Positions 48,115 to 57,651 of a DNA stretch of 64,000 bases are shown here, one piece after another. Made by a program: the position numbers and the translations under genes. The notes beneath the pieces were generated by a model that saw nothing but the letters and a program-made list of their open reading frames with translations, searched no databases and was not told the DNA's origin. Each line of letters begins with the position of its first letter. Within the stretch, counting starts at the first letter, position 1. The DNA comes from Zwartia hollandica. GTDB taxonomy: Bacteria > Pseudomonadota > Gammaproteobacteria > Burkholderiales > Burkholderiaceae_B. The stretch is taken from assembly GCF_019923725.1 (NCBI RefSeq), contig NZ_JAHXRI010000001.1:248001-312000 (forward strand). The letters are read 5' to 3'.

Positions 48115-49719
48115 CTAGTGATCAACGCCTTTAGAGGCAAGGTACTCTTCGTAAGGTCCACGGTAGTCGGTCACTTCGCCATTTGACTGGATTTCCCAAA
48201 CCCGTGTCGCCAACGCCGAGACAAACTCTCGGTCATGCGACACAAACATCAATGTGCCTTTGTACTTGTCTAACGCGAGTTGCAAGGACTCAATCGACTC
48301 CATATCCAGGTGGTTGGTCGGCTCGTCTAGCAACATCACATTGTGCCGTTTGAGCATTAACCGACCGAAAGTCATCCGATTTTTCTCGCCGCCAGACAGC
48401 ACACATGGCGCCTTAGGCAAATCATCCGCCGAAAAAAGTAATCGGCCAAGTACCGAGCGGATCGACTGATCGTCATCACCAGGCTGGCGATAATGCGTCA
48501 TCCACTCAAAGAGGTTGCTGTCTTTCTCGGTAAAGAGCTCGGACACATCCTGCGCCATATAACCAATATCCGCATTCTCTGACCACTTGACAGTGCCTTT
48601 GTCAGGACTCAAGTCAAGTGCGAGCATACGCAACAGCGTGGTCTTACCAACACCGTTCGCACCGATAATGGCGATTTTCTCACCCGCCTCGACCATTGCA
48701 GAGAAAGGACGGATCACCGGAGCCTCAAACGCCTTGGCGACATTCTCTAAGGTCACCGCTTGCCGGTGCAAGACTTTGAGCTGTTCAAAACGAATAAACG
48801 GGTTCTGACGCGACGAAGGTTTGACCTCGATCTGCGACGATTTGAGGCGATCAATTTGCTTTAGTCTTGAGGTTGCCTGACGTGCCTTGGACTTGTTAGC
48901 CGAAAAGCGACGTACAAAGTCCTGTAGCTCCGTCACACGTTCTTTTGCTTTTGCATTGGCACTCGATACACGCTCTCGTGCCTGAGTCGAAGCCAACATA
49001 TAGTCATCATAGTTACCGGGATACACCCGTAACTCGCCGAAATCAAGGTCCGCCATGTGCGTACACACCTGGTTCAAGAAGTGGCGATCGTGGCTAATAA
49101 TAATCATGGTGCTCTGATAACCATTGAGCACATCTTCCAGCCAACGAATGGTGTTGATATCAAGGTTGTTGGTTGGTTCATCGAGCAACAGGACATCTGG
49201 GTTCGAAAACAAAGCCTGCGCAAGCAGCACCCGAAGCTTCCAGCCTGGCGCAATTTCGCGCATGGGTAACTGATGCTGTTCTACGGGAAACTCGAGCCCA
49301 AGCAACAACTCGCCCGCACGCGCTTCTGCTGTGTAGCCGTCGTACTCGGCAAACTTCGCTTCGAGATCGGCTGCGCGCATATAGTCTTCATCACTCGACT
49401 CTGCGCAAGCGTAAATCGCATCACGCTGGGTCATGGCTTCCCACATTTCGGTATGGCCCATGAGCACCACATCAAGTACACGTTGATCTTCAAAAGCGAA
49501 CTGGTCCTGGCGCAACTTACCTAAACGCAAGCCAGGCTCAAGATGGACGTTACCGACCGTCGAGTCTAAGTCTCCGCCAATAATTTTCATCAATGTGGAC
49601 TTGCCCGATCCATTTGCGCCGATCAGGCCGTAGCGGTTGCCCTCGCCAAACTTGACGTTAACGTTTTCAAAAAGTGGCTTGGGTCCAAACTGTATTGCAA
49701 GGTTTGATGCTGTTATCAC
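48115..49719 (-). CDS. ybiT: ABC-F family ATPase, YbiT-type
   Basis: A 534-residue ABC-F protein with two ATPase domains and no membrane part. Walker A motifs are GANGSGKST (about 35-43) and GANGVGKTT in the second half; both have ABC signatures and [21 protein letters not shown] Walker B runs. A charged linker (about 240-320) joins them. The N-terminus ([20 protein letters not shown], then GNRYGLIG) most resembles YbiT rather than EttA or Uup. ABC-F proteins act on the ribosomal E site during translation. Confidence 0.92.
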   Translation of the reverse strand: MITASNLAIQFGPKPLFENVNVKFGEGNRYGLIGANGSGKSTLMKIIGGDLDSTVGNVHLEPGLRLGKLRQDQFAFEDQRVLDVVLMGHTEMWEAMTQRDAIYACAESSDEDYMRAADLEAKFAEYDGYTAEARAGELLLGLEFPVEQHQLPMREIAPGWKLRVLLAQALFSNPDVLLLDEPTNNLDINTIRWLEDVLNGYQSTMIIISHDRHFLNQVCTHMADLDFGELRVYPGNYDDYMLASTQARERVSSANAKAKERVTELQDFVRRFSANKSKARQATSRLKQIDRLKSSQIEVKPSSRQNPFIRFEQLKVLHRQAVTLENVAKAFEAPVIRPFSAMVEAGEKIAIIGANGVGKTTLLRMLALDLSPDKGTVKWSENADIGYMAQDVSELFTEKDSNLFEWMTHYRQPGDDDQSIRSVLGRLLFSADDLPKAPCVLSGGEKNRMTFGRLMLKRHNVMLLDEPTNHLDMESIESLQLALDKYKGTLMFVSHDREFVSALATRVWEIQSNGEVTDYRGPYEEYLASKGVDH

Positions 49720-49875
49720 GGTAGGCTGCTTATGTAAATATTGTGGTTACATCTTGATAGATATGTTTTCAGTGTAACAACTCGGATAAATCGGCCTATT
49801 TTTAGCCTCGCCTGCCTATCATGCGACGGGACTGCTTCAGGGCATGTCTCGATCACACAATACGAGGAGAAAAAC

Positions 49876-51204
49876 TTGGAATCGCTGACTATTTTATTTC
49901 ACACACTGGGGGGCTACGTCTGGGGCCCGGTCTTACTTATCCTGTTGGTCGGCACAGGATGCTACCTCACCATACGACTAGGGGCATTGCAAATCCGACT
50001 GCTGCCAGAAGCACTGCGTATGGCTTTTTCACCAAAGAGGCACCCCGACATGCCTGGGGACATCTCGCAATTTCAATCACTGATGACAGCCCTTGCGGCA
50101 ACGATCGGCACAGGAAACATTGCAGGCGTCGCCACGGCAGTCGTTTTGGGCGGTCCAGGCGCAATTTTCTGGATGTGGCTCAGCGCCTTCTTTGGCATGG
50201 CCACCAAGTACGCAGAAGGCTTACTGGCCGTCAAATATCGCGTCAAAGAGGCTGACGGAACCATGTCAGGCGGTCCGATGTATTACATCGCGAATGGCCT
50301 GAAAATGAAATGGCTCGCAATCTGCTTTGCGGTCTTTGGCATGATTGCTGCGCTAGGCACAGGTGCCTCCGTGCAGTCGAACTCGCTTGCGCAATCTGCA
50401 CAAGCGAGTTTCGGGATGCCAGGCTGGCTAACTGGCGTGATCCTGACAACAATCACAGCGCTTGTCATTCTGGGGGGTATCAAAAGCATTGCACGCGTGA
50501 CCGCCGTGATCGTGCCCTTCATGGCCGCGACATACTTACTTGGTGGTTTGGCGGTCATCCTGTTTAACATCGAAGCATTGTTGCCCGCGCTCGCCGTGAT
50601 CTTTCAAGACGCTTTTACAGGGCAAGCTGCAGCCGGCGGTGCGATTGGCACAGTCATTCGATATGGCGTCGCACGTGGTGTGTTCTCAAACGAAGCTGGC
50701 CTAGGAACCGCGCCCATCGCCGCCGCAGCCGCCAAAACGGACCAGCCAGTCAAGCAGGCACTGGTATCCATGACGGGAACCTTTATCGACACAATCATTG
50801 TTTGCTCGATCACCGGGATCGTCTTGGTGATGGGTGGTCAATACCAGTCAGGCACAACCGGTGCAGCACTCACCTCGCTATCGTTTGACAACATGTTGCC
50901 CGGGCCTGGCGGTTGGATTGTCACAATCGGACTACTGTTCTTCGCTTACTCAACCATTCTGGGCTGGAGCTACTACGGCGAAAAGTGCACCCAATACGCC
51001 TTAGGCAAACGCTTCGTCACGCCCTATCGCTGGGTCTATACAAGCTTTGTGATGATTGGAACGGTGGTGTCGCTTGATCTTGTCTGGGCAGTTTCCGATG
51101 TCTTTAACGGACTGATGGCCTTCCCTAACCTGATTGGGATTGTGTTGCTATCCGGCGTTGTCATCAAAGAGACGCAGGAATACCTCAAAGCACGCGACAA
51201 ATAG
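49876..51204 (+). CDS. Sodium:alanine/glycine symporter, AGCS family
   Basis: A 442-residue membrane protein of the alanine or glycine:cation symporter family, with about eleven transmembrane segments. Family motifs include ATIGTGNIAGVATAV near 72, KYAEGLLAVKYR and SNEAGLGTAPIAAAAA near 277. Translation most likely starts at TTG 49876, because GAGGAG lies six to seven bases before it and the sequence then enters the first membrane helix. The frame is open upstream to 49741, but that part is not family-like. It imports small neutral amino acids with sodium. Confidence 0.92.
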   Translation: MESLTILFHTLGGYVWGPVLLILLVGTGCYLTIRLGALQIRLLPEALRMAFSPKRHPDMPGDISQFQSLMTALAATIGTGNIAGVATAVVLGGPGAIFWMWLSAFFGMATKYAEGLLAVKYRVKEADGTMSGGPMYYIANGLKMKWLAICFAVFGMIAALGTGASVQSNSLAQSAQASFGMPGWLTGVILTTITALVILGGIKSIARVTAVIVPFMAATYLLGGLAVILFNIEALLPALAVIFQDAFTGQAAAGGAIGTVIRYGVARGVFSNEAGLGTAPIAAAAAKTDQPVKQALVSMTGTFIDTIIVCSITGIVLVMGGQYQSGTTGAALTSLSFDNMLPGPGGWIVTIGLLFFAYSTILGWSYYGEKCTQYALGKRFVTPYRWVYTSFVMIGTVVSLDLVWAVSDVFNGLMAFPNLIGIVLLSGVVIKETQEYLKARDK

Positions 51205-51231
51205 TAAAGGGCGGCTTGTCGCCGTCACTCT

Positions 51232-51260
51232 GCACCGCGATTAAGGCTTAGTCGCGGTGC
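51232..51260. repeat. Inverted repeat between convergent symporter and ldcA
   Basis: GCACCGCGA (51232-51240) and TCGCGGTGC (51252-51260) form a 9-bp perfect stem with an 11-base loop; the ldcA stop codon is in the loop. Neither strand has a T-run after the stem, so it is a weak terminator candidate or an mRNA 3'-end structure. Confidence 0.5.
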
Positions 51261-52171
51261 TCATCAAACACGATATGAGCCAAGCCGTCTTCAGTCGCGA
51301 CACCTACCTTTGCGCCGACCGGTAGCGTTGCCTTCATCGGCGTATGTCCAAACGGCAATCCCGTAATAACAGGGATGCCCACAGACTGCTTAATAAAGCG
51401 AATAGCCGACTGCAAATCGTAGCCCCGATCATGCTCAGCCAACCTGTAGTCGGTAAAACCTCCAAGCAACAAGGCTTTCTGCTTACTTAGAATTCCCGAT
51501 TGAGCAAGTTGAAGCAACATGCGCTCGATGCGATACGGATGTTCACCCACGTCTTCAATAAACAAAATGCCTTTTTTTATCTTAGGCATAAAAGGCGTAC
51601 CAATGAGCGCAGTAATCATTGCCAGATTCCCACCCCACAAGACGCCTCGGCAATCCACCGCGTCTGAGTCATCAGATTCAAAACTCAGGATCTCGAGCTC
51701 ACCACGCATGACTTCACCAAAAATCTCAGTCGTCAAAATCTCTGGCTTAGGTGCTCCAAAGTCATAGCAAACAGTCGGCCCGGCATAACTAACTAAACCG
51801 GTCTTGGCGAGCAGAGCCAGATTAAAGGCGGTGAAGTCACTTTGTCCGACAAAACGTTTGTTGGCTTGAGCCATCAGGTGCCAATCAATGTGCGGCAATA
51901 AGCGTGTGATCCCGTAGCCACCGCGCGAGGCCATGACAATCGGCAAGCTTTGTTTAGCCGCTCGATGCAAGCCTGCCAGGCGTGACTGATCTGAGCCAGC
52001 AAAGCGCTGCTCGCGCGCAAGCGTATCGCGGTCAAGTGCAACTTTAAAACCCATTTTCTCTAGGCGTTTAACGCCGCGCACCAGGACCTTCGCATCCGCA
52101 ACCGCACTTGAGGGTGACACGACATAAATACCCCGCGCCCGAGCATCCAAAGCTTGTTTTTTGTTACTCAT
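51248..52171 (-). CDS. ldcA: LD-carboxypeptidase (peptidase S66)
   Basis: A 307-residue cytoplasmic serine peptidase that removes the terminal D-Ala from murein tetrapeptides during recycling. The nucleophile is Ser82 in ASRGGYGITR; WGGNLAMI, FIEDVGEHPYRIERM (Glu) and GHTPMKATLPVG (His) complete the site. The start at 52171 has GAGG just upstream and gives the E. coli length; the frame is open into the end of tadA. It is the third gene of the HAD-tadA-ldcA run. Confidence 0.93.
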   Translation of the reverse strand: MSNKKQALDARARGIYVVSPSSAVADAKVLVRGVKRLEKMGFKVALDRDTLAREQRFAGSDQSRLAGLHRAAKQSLPIVMASRGGYGITRLLPHIDWHLMAQANKRFVGQSDFTAFNLALLAKTGLVSYAGPTVCYDFGAPKPEILTTEIFGEVMRGELEILSFESDDSDAVDCRGVLWGGNLAMITALIGTPFMPKIKKGILFIEDVGEHPYRIERMLLQLAQSGILSKQKALLLGGFTDYRLAEHDRGYDLQSAIRFIKQSVGIPVITGLPFGHTPMKATLPVGAKVGVATEDGLAHIVFDEHRD

Positions 52172-52184
52172 ACGGCCTCGTGTG

Positions 52185-52676
52185 TCATGTTGCATCCATC
52201 GGGTCAGCTTGCTTGGTCTTGCCACGTCTATCTTTAAAGAAATCCCGTAAGTACGTCCCGCACTCCTCCGCCAAAATACCCGACGTCAGCACTGTCTGAT
52301 GGTTGAGTGTCGCGTGCTCGAGCAGATTGACCACGCTTCCGCAGGCTCCTGTTTTGGGGTCAGCTGCCGCAAAGACAATACGACCCAAACGTGCGTGGAG
52401 CATGGCACCCAAGCACATTGCACAGGGCTCTAGGGTGACATAAAGTGTTGCGCCGGGCAGACGATAGTTCTGCACTTCCCGCGCTGCCGCCCGCAAGGCG
52501 ACGATTTCAGCGTGGGCTGTTGGATCGTGGTCAGCAATGGTCCGATTAAAGCCTGTCGCGATCACCTGCCCCGAGGCATCTAACAACACGGCACCAACCG
52601 GGACCTCTCCTAGGTCTTTTGCGCGGGCGGCTTGCTCCAGGGCAAGACGCATGATGGCTTCATCCGCGGTAGACAC
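52185..52676 (-). CDS. tadA: tRNA-specific adenosine deaminase TadA
   Basis: A 163-residue zinc deaminase converting A34 to inosine in tRNA-Arg(ACG). The zinc and proton shuttle motif is HAE (His55, Glu57), and the second motif is PCAMC with Cys85/Cys88. Length is normal. Its first codons overlap the end of the HAD hydrolase gene by 17 bases in another frame, and ldcA starts 13 bases after its stop. Confidence 0.95.
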   Translation of the reverse strand: MSTADEAIMRLALEQAARAKDLGEVPVGAVLLDASGQVIATGFNRTIADHDPTAHAEIVALRAAAREVQNYRLPGATLYVTLEPCAMCLGAMLHARLGRIVFAAADPKTGACGSVVNLLEHATLNHQTVLTSGILAEECGTYLRDFFKDRRGKTKQADPMDAT

Positions 52677-53505
52677 GAGATTTCAGTGCAATCCGACCTG
52701 CCAGGCTGGTCAAGGCTTCCTCCAGCCATTGATACAGCTCAGCATCATCATCGTAGCGTGCTTGATTAAGATTGGACACGCGCCCGTCCTCAATAAATCC
52801 CCATGCGCGGCTGCGCTTATCCCGGTGCTTGGGATCCCAGACGCCAAAAGCGAAACCGCCAGAACTGCGGATCAAAGAGAAACACGGGATGTCGGTGTAG
52901 CCGTCACCCACAAACACCATTTGATCAAACGGTACGCGCAGACGGTCCTCAGGGACTTTACGGTTCACCTCAAAAGGCTTGCCAATGAAAGCAGGGCCAA
53001 CAATCCCTTTTTGGATGTGAAACAAGTAACGCGTTTTATCGGTGAAGCTGACAATCCGCCTTGGAAAAGCAATCCCACCATCCTCGCCATAGATAAACTC
53101 GGAGGCCCAAATGGCATTAAATTCAGAAGCAATCGCCGTGTGGCGCACGACATCACCGATGCCGCTGGAGATCAGATAAAACTCGAGCTGCACCTGCGGG
53201 TGCGCACGGCGCACTTGCTCTCGCAATCTTGCAAACAATGTTGTGACGCCCGTGTGCAGGGGCAAAGTGCGACCCCAGGCCTGCAGGCGTTCTTGGGTAA
53301 TCAGCCCACAATCACCCTTTTGCGACAATGCAATCATCTCGTGCAAATAGGCGGGCACAGGATCCCAGTCCTGGGCCAGTAGCGGATCGACCCGACCAGA
53401 CCAAAATTGCTGTGTATCGACACCTATGCTTTCCAGAAAGCCCGAAGTGCTGTCCGGAGCAAGCGTATCGTCAAAATCGAAAATTAGCGCAATGACGTCA
53501 GACAT
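52660..53505 (-). CDS. HAD-superfamily hydrolase
   Basis: A 281-residue haloacid dehalogenase-fold hydrolase. Motif I is FDFDDTLAP, with nucleophile Asp10 and Asp12. Motif II is YLISSG near 136, and the final motif is FVGDGYTDIPCF near 215. The large cap between motifs suggests a phosphatase; the substrate is unknown. The start at 53505 is the family-like MSDVIALIFDFD. The frame is open further upstream but crosses the divergent methyltransferase start. It is the first gene of a run with tadA and ldcA. Confidence 0.9.
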   Translation of the reverse strand: MSDVIALIFDFDDTLAPDSTSGFLESIGVDTQQFWSGRVDPLLAQDWDPVPAYLHEMIALSQKGDCGLITQERLQAWGRTLPLHTGVTTLFARLREQVRRAHPQVQLEFYLISSGIGDVVRHTAIASEFNAIWASEFIYGEDGGIAFPRRIVSFTDKTRYLFHIQKGIVGPAFIGKPFEVNRKVPEDRLRVPFDQMVFVGDGYTDIPCFSLIRSSGGFAFGVWDPKHRDKRSRAWGFIEDGRVSNLNQARYDDDAELYQWLEEALTSLAGRIALKSRVYRG

Positions 53506-53569
53506 CGTCTCTACCGCTTTATTCAGAATAGGCACATTGTACCGAGCATTTGTACGATAATCTGGCACC

Positions 53570-54412
53570 ATGACTGCACCTGATATCCGTCCCGAACAAT
53601 CCCCAGAGCTGCTAAAAGCCCTGCACATCCTGACGCGCGACGGCAAGCTGAATCAAGATAGCCGACGCAAGCTCAAACAGGTCTATCATCTGCACCAATT
53701 TATCGAACCCTTACTGAAAGAGCTTGCGCTTGAGCGCCCGAATTTTAGCGTAGTCGATCACGGCGCAGGCAAGTCTTATCTGGGTTTCATCCTAGTGGAT
53801 TTGTATCTCAGACACCACGCGAAGCAAGCCACGATGCTCAGCATTGAAAGTCGCCCAGAGCTCGTCACACACGCGCAGGATCTTGCAAACAAACTCGGCT
53901 TCACCCAAATGCGGTTCTTGAATCAGACGGTGGCACAAGCGATCGCATCCGAAGACATCAGCGATCGTATTGATATGGTCACGGCCCTCCACGCCTGCAA
54001 TACCGCCACGGACGACGCCATTCGCTTCGGCCTCACAAAGCAGGCGCGCTACATGGTCCTCGTGCCGTGCTGCCAGGCCGAAGTGGCGAGCGTCTTACGC
54101 AAACACAAAACAGCCCAACTTAAGGACCCCCTGACCGAAATCTGGCGTCATCCGTTACATACGAGGGAATTTGGGAGCCAAGTCACGAATTCGCTACGCT
54201 GCCTCCAACTCGAAGCGCATGGGTATCAAGTGACCGTGACCGAACTGGTGGGATGGGAGCATTCAATGAAGAACGAGCTGATCATCGCCGAACGTAAAGG
54301 GCCTCCGAAACCGGTTGCCGCTGCACGCCTACAAGCAGTGCTTGAGCGCATCGGATTGACTGAGCTACAGGAGCGTTTCTTTGTGCCGACCACCGGAGCA
54401 CAAGCGACATGA
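53570..54412 (+). CDS. SAM-dependent methyltransferase, Methyltransf_32-like
   Basis: A 280-residue protein with the SAM fold signature VVDHGAGKSYLGFILVDLY near 61 and TALHACNTATDDAI near 139, features of the Methyltransf_32 group. This group includes homologues of eukaryotic TRMT13/RRNAD1-type proteins, so an RNA substrate is possible but unproven. Two adjacent Cys lie in LVPCCQAEVA. Its stop overlaps the start of the next gene (ATGA), indicating an operon with the epimerase-like protein. Confidence 0.82.
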   Translation: MTAPDIRPEQSPELLKALHILTRDGKLNQDSRRKLKQVYHLHQFIEPLLKELALERPNFSVVDHGAGKSYLGFILVDLYLRHHAKQATMLSIESRPELVTHAQDLANKLGFTQMRFLNQTVAQAIASEDISDRIDMVTALHACNTATDDAIRFGLTKQARYMVLVPCCQAEVASVLRKHKTAQLKDPLTEIWRHPLHTREFGSQVTNSLRCLQLEAHGYQVTVTELVGWEHSMKNELIIAERKGPPKPVAAARLQAVLERIGLTELQERFFVPTTGAQAT

Positions 54413-55299
54413 AGTCCTCACACTCAGACCCCTTAGCCAACGCAAAGATACTCATCGCGGGTTGTGGCGACCTGGGCATTCGGCTGGCGCATCAGCTTGG
54501 TGTTTTTAACGCTACGCAAGTGATTGGGTTCCGTCGAACGCCGCTCACAACCGCTGCCATGCCGAAAAACTTTGAATGGCTCAGTGCGGACCTCACACGT
54601 ACCGAGACCTTGCAGACACTGCCGAAAGACATCACACATCTTGTCTTTGCCGCTGCGCCAGGCGCGCGTACACCGGCGGACTATCAAGCGGTCTACTTGC
54701 ATGGCTTGCAACAAACGATTCTGGCCTGCGCTTCTCCCGAACTCAGGCGTATTGTTTTTATTTCATCTTCTGCTGTGTATAGCGATCAGGAAGATCGCTG
54801 GGTGGATGAGAACACACCGACAGCACCAAAGGGTTTTAATGGGGAGGTTCTATGCGAGGCTGAGCAGTGGTTAAGCGGCTACGGGCTGAGTCATCAAATT
54901 CAAACGATTAGTTTGCGTTTGTCCGGTATTTATGGCCCGGGTCGCAATTTCTTACTAGATCGCCTACGCCTTGGACAAGCCTCTGCGCCACTTGGTGACA
55001 GCCACTGGGTCAACCGTATCCATGTCGAAGATGCGGCTGCGGCGATACTTCACATGCTCTCACTTCAGAACCCGGATTCTGTATATATCGTGTCAGATTC
55101 GACGCCGCTACCGATGCGAGCGCTTTACGAAGCCTTAGCGCAAGCCGTAGGAGGACCCTGCCCGCCGGTTGGCCCAGCGCCCGCAATGGTTGGCAGCAAG
55201 AGGCTTAGTAACGCTCGCTTAGTTGCAACAGGATTTAAACTCAAATGGCCGGATAGTCGCGATGGCTATGCCGCCGCAATCGCTAAGCCGGATAACTGA
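54409..55299 (+). CDS. NAD-dependent epimerase/dehydratase-like (extended SDR, YeeZ-type)
   Basis: A 296-residue extended or atypical SDR. The nucleotide motif is GCGDLGIRLA near 21-30, with SSSAVYSD near 123; the usual YxxxK is not obvious, as in atypical YeeZ-like proteins. Substrate and role unknown. It is translationally coupled to the upstream methyltransferase by a 4-base overlap, and its 3' end overlaps the convergent greB by 17 bases. Confidence 0.85.
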   Translation: MKSSHSDPLANAKILIAGCGDLGIRLAHQLGVFNATQVIGFRRTPLTTAAMPKNFEWLSADLTRTETLQTLPKDITHLVFAAAPGARTPADYQAVYLHGLQQTILACASPELRRIVFISSSAVYSDQEDRWVDENTPTAPKGFNGEVLCEAEQWLSGYGLSHQIQTISLRLSGIYGPGRNFLLDRLRLGQASAPLGDSHWVNRIHVEDAAAAILHMLSLQNPDSVYIVSDSTPLPMRALYEALAQAVGGPCPPVGPAPAMVGSKRLSNARLVATGFKLKWPDSRDGYAAAIAKPDN

Positions 55300-55834
55300 T
55301 CTCTAGAATATCCAACTCTTCGATCCCGCCTGGGGTGCGCAGTGTCACTAGGTCCCCTACTCTGCTTTTGGTCAACGCCCGTGCTACAGGCGACACCCAG
55401 CTGATTTTTCCCTGTAGCGGCTCCGCTTCATCCACGCCGACGATGGTCACGCGGTGCTCCTCACCGTCTTGGTTCACATACAAAACGGTCGCACCAAAAA
55501 ACACCTGATCTCGATTCGTTTGTGCCGCGGGGTCCACCACTTCGGCAAGCTCAAGACGCTTAGTCAAAAAACGCATCCGCCGATCAATTTCCCGCAAACG
55601 CTTTTTACCGTACAAATAGTCGCCGTTCTCTGAGCGATCGCCGTTCGAGGCAGCCCAAGAAACAACCTGTACCATCGCTGGCCGCTCTTCATTCATCAGT
55701 CGAGCTAATTCTTCACGCAAAGTCGCATAGCCCTTAGGGGTCAAATAATTTTTTGTCCCCTTAGGCAGAGCCAGTGCTTCAGGGAGATCCTCGTCCTGAT
55801 CCCCATCTTGTTCTTTCACAAAGGCTTTGTTCAT
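55283..55834 (-). CDS. greB: Transcription elongation factor GreB
   Basis: A 183-residue Gre factor that inserts its coiled coil into the RNA polymerase secondary channel and stimulates cleavage of backtracked RNA. The coiled-coil tip has the acidic residues in GDRSENGDY, followed by LYGKKRLREIDRRMRFL, which is closer to GreB than GreA. An acidic N-terminal extension of about 28 residues is unusual. In many betaproteobacteria greB lies beside spoT; here it is far from it. Confidence 0.93.
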   Translation of the reverse strand: MNKAFVKEQDGDQDEDLPEALALPKGTKNYLTPKGYATLREELARLMNEERPAMVQVVSWAASNGDRSENGDYLYGKKRLREIDRRMRFLTKRLELAEVVDPAAQTNRDQVFFGATVLYVNQDGEEHRVTIVGVDEAEPLQGKISWVSPVARALTKSRVGDLVTLRTPGGIEELDILEISYPA

Positions 55835-55840
55835 ATACGC

Positions 55841-56692
55841 TTAACTCAATACATTCCACACTGGCGTCAAATCGCTCGGTAACGGTGGCAAACTGCCCAG
55901 ATCGTAGCGGCCTTCGCCCGGACCATGAAAATCAGAACCACACGAGGCGAGAAACCCATACTGCCTCGCCACGCTAGCGTATGTTTGGTATTGACCCGGG
56001 TGGTGACTACCCGTGATCACCTCGATTCCCTTGCCCCCGAGTTCCTTGAAGGCAGCAAAGAAAGCATCGAACTGCGTTTGTGTAAATTCATAACGTCCAG
56101 GGTGCGCAATCACCGCAACGCCGCCGGCGTGACTAATCCAGGTAATGGCTTGATCCAACGCAGCCCAACGCATCGGTTCATGTGCTGGACCCCCATCGTG
56201 CAGGTAACGATCAAACGCTGTCTGTACATTCGGAACGAATTTAGCCTGATGCAAATACCGCCCAAAATGCGTACGACTAATGAGTTCAGGGTTGCCAGCA
56301 AGACTCGCTGCCCCTTCAAAAGCACCCGGCATACCCAATTCGGCTAATCGTTCACCGATGCGTCGTGCGCGCTCTGACCGACCACTGCGCGTGACCCGTA
56401 GACCTTCTGCCAAGACAGCGTTTTCGGCATCAATTCCCAAACCAACAATGTGAACTGTCTTACCCGCCCACGTCACCGAAATCTCGACACCACCAAGATA
56501 GTCCATGCCAATTTCTTGAGCCGTTTGCTTCGCAAGCTTCTGCCCAGCAAGCTCGTCATGATCAGTCAAGGACCACAGCGTTACACCACGCTCTTTTGCA
56601 CGCCGCGCCACCGTATCTGGCGAAAGTAGTCCATCAGACACTGTCGAATGGCAGTGCAGGTCAGCGCAAAATAAATTGGATCGCTCAGACAT
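55841..56692 (-). CDS. PHP-domain phosphoesterase (RNase AM / YciV type)
   Basis: A 283-residue PHP phosphoesterase. The metal motif DLHCHSTVSDG (Asp11, His13, His15) is followed by LTDHDEL, GVEIS, AHPGRY and SDFHGPGEG in order. E. coli RNase AM (YciV, TrpH) hydrolyses 3',5'-nucleotide bisphosphates and trims RNA 5' ends; this is the nearest described function. The start at 56692 is family-like; a GTG at 56716 is possible. It lies 7 bases upstream of greB on the same strand and after an alpha/beta hydrolase gene. Confidence 0.9.
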   Translation of the reverse strand: MSERSNLFCADLHCHSTVSDGLLSPDTVARRAKERGVTLWSLTDHDELAGQKLAKQTAQEIGMDYLGGVEISVTWAGKTVHIVGLGIDAENAVLAEGLRVTRSGRSERARRIGERLAELGMPGAFEGAASLAGNPELISRTHFGRYLHQAKFVPNVQTAFDRYLHDGGPAHEPMRWAALDQAITWISHAGGVAVIAHPGRYEFTQTQFDAFFAAFKELGGKGIEVITGSHHPGQYQTYASVARQYGFLASCGSDFHGPGEGRYDLGSLPPLPSDLTPVWNVLS

Positions 56693-56715
56693 ACAACCTA
56701 GTACTCCAGATACCA

Positions 56716-57651
56716 CTAATTATTCAAAAATGTTTGAACATGTTGCACTTGATCGTCGGCCATGAGCGTTGGCGCATGGCCGACTCCTGCAACGCGGAAC
56801 GCTTGTGCATTGCGATTACGGCTAAGCATTTGTACAAGCGTTTGCTCTGACAATAGGTCGGAATCGTTTCCGCGCACAATCAGTGTTGGGCAGCTAATCG
56901 AATCAAACGCGGACCACAAGATTGCCTCGCCTTGCGCAGCCGACTCTGGCGTCATCGTTTTAAATGGTTCGGCTAGCGCTAAATCGTAGTGCTTCACCCA
57001 CTTACCGTTCTGTTCGATATACGTATAGCGTGTCAACGCCGCCCACTGCTCAGCAGTGTGAGGTCCGAAGGAGGCTGCTGTTTGTTTGACATAAGCCACA
57101 GCCATCTCAAACGAGTCGAAGCTAACCGACTCTCCGACATACTGCCCAATCCGAACAAGAGACGCGGGCTCAATATGTGGCCCAACATCATTCAAAACCA
57201 AACGATCTAGACGCATCCCGCTTGGCGGCAACTCTGTGGCCTCTCGTGCAGGCAAGAGCTTAGTCGCATGCACCTGGCTTGCGGCTAGAGCGCCTGCGTA
57301 AACCAAACCGATTAGCCCACCCATCGATGTGCCAACCCAAGATAGACGTTGCGGCTGCAACCTGCCAATCAGAGTCACCATATCACTGGTGTATTGCGGC
57401 ACCGCGTAAAACATTGGCTGCGTTAATCGGTCAGATAAACCCCTGCCCACAACATCCGGGCACACAACACGATAGCGACTCGACAATGCTTGGGCAAGCA
57501 CATCAAAATCGCGACCTGTCCGCGTCAGACCGTGCACACACAAAACAACATCTGGATTATGTGCATCACCCCATTCCCAATACGCCATGCGGTGTGTCCC
57601 CGCAGGACTCACGCAAGAAATCGCCTTAAGACGGGGTGAGGTATCTGCCAT
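56716..57651 (-). CDS. Alpha/beta hydrolase
   Basis: A 311-residue cytoplasmic alpha/beta hydrolase. The oxyanion loop is HGLTRTGRDFD, the nucleophile elbow GTSMGG has Ser109, an acid lies in GNDSDLLS and the His is in VGHAPTL. Substrate unknown. Its ATG directly follows the stop of the Bug receptor gene (TAA then ATG), so the two are one operon. A hydrolase with an uptake receptor suggests use of an ester or ring-cleavage product. Confidence 0.88.
   Translation of the reverse strand: MADTSPRLKAISCVSPAGTHRMAYWEWGDAHNPDVVLCVHGLTRTGRDFDVLAQALSSRYRVVCPDVVGRGLSDRLTQPMFYAVPQYTSDMVTLIGRLQPQRLSWVGTSMGGLIGLVYAGALAASQVHATKLLPAREATELPPSGMRLDRLVLNDVGPHIEPASLVRIGQYVGESVSFDSFEMAVAYVKQTAASFGPHTAEQWAALTRYTYIEQNGKWVKHYDLALAEPFKTMTPESAAQGEAILWSAFDSISCPTLIVRGNDSDLLSEQTLVQMLSRNRNAQAFRVAGVGHAPTLMADDQVQHVQTFLNN

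Noticed and set aside
51232-51260. Strong bidirectional terminator between the symporter and ldcA.
   Set aside because: The stem is perfect, but there is no T-run on either strand, so only a weak structural element is claimed.
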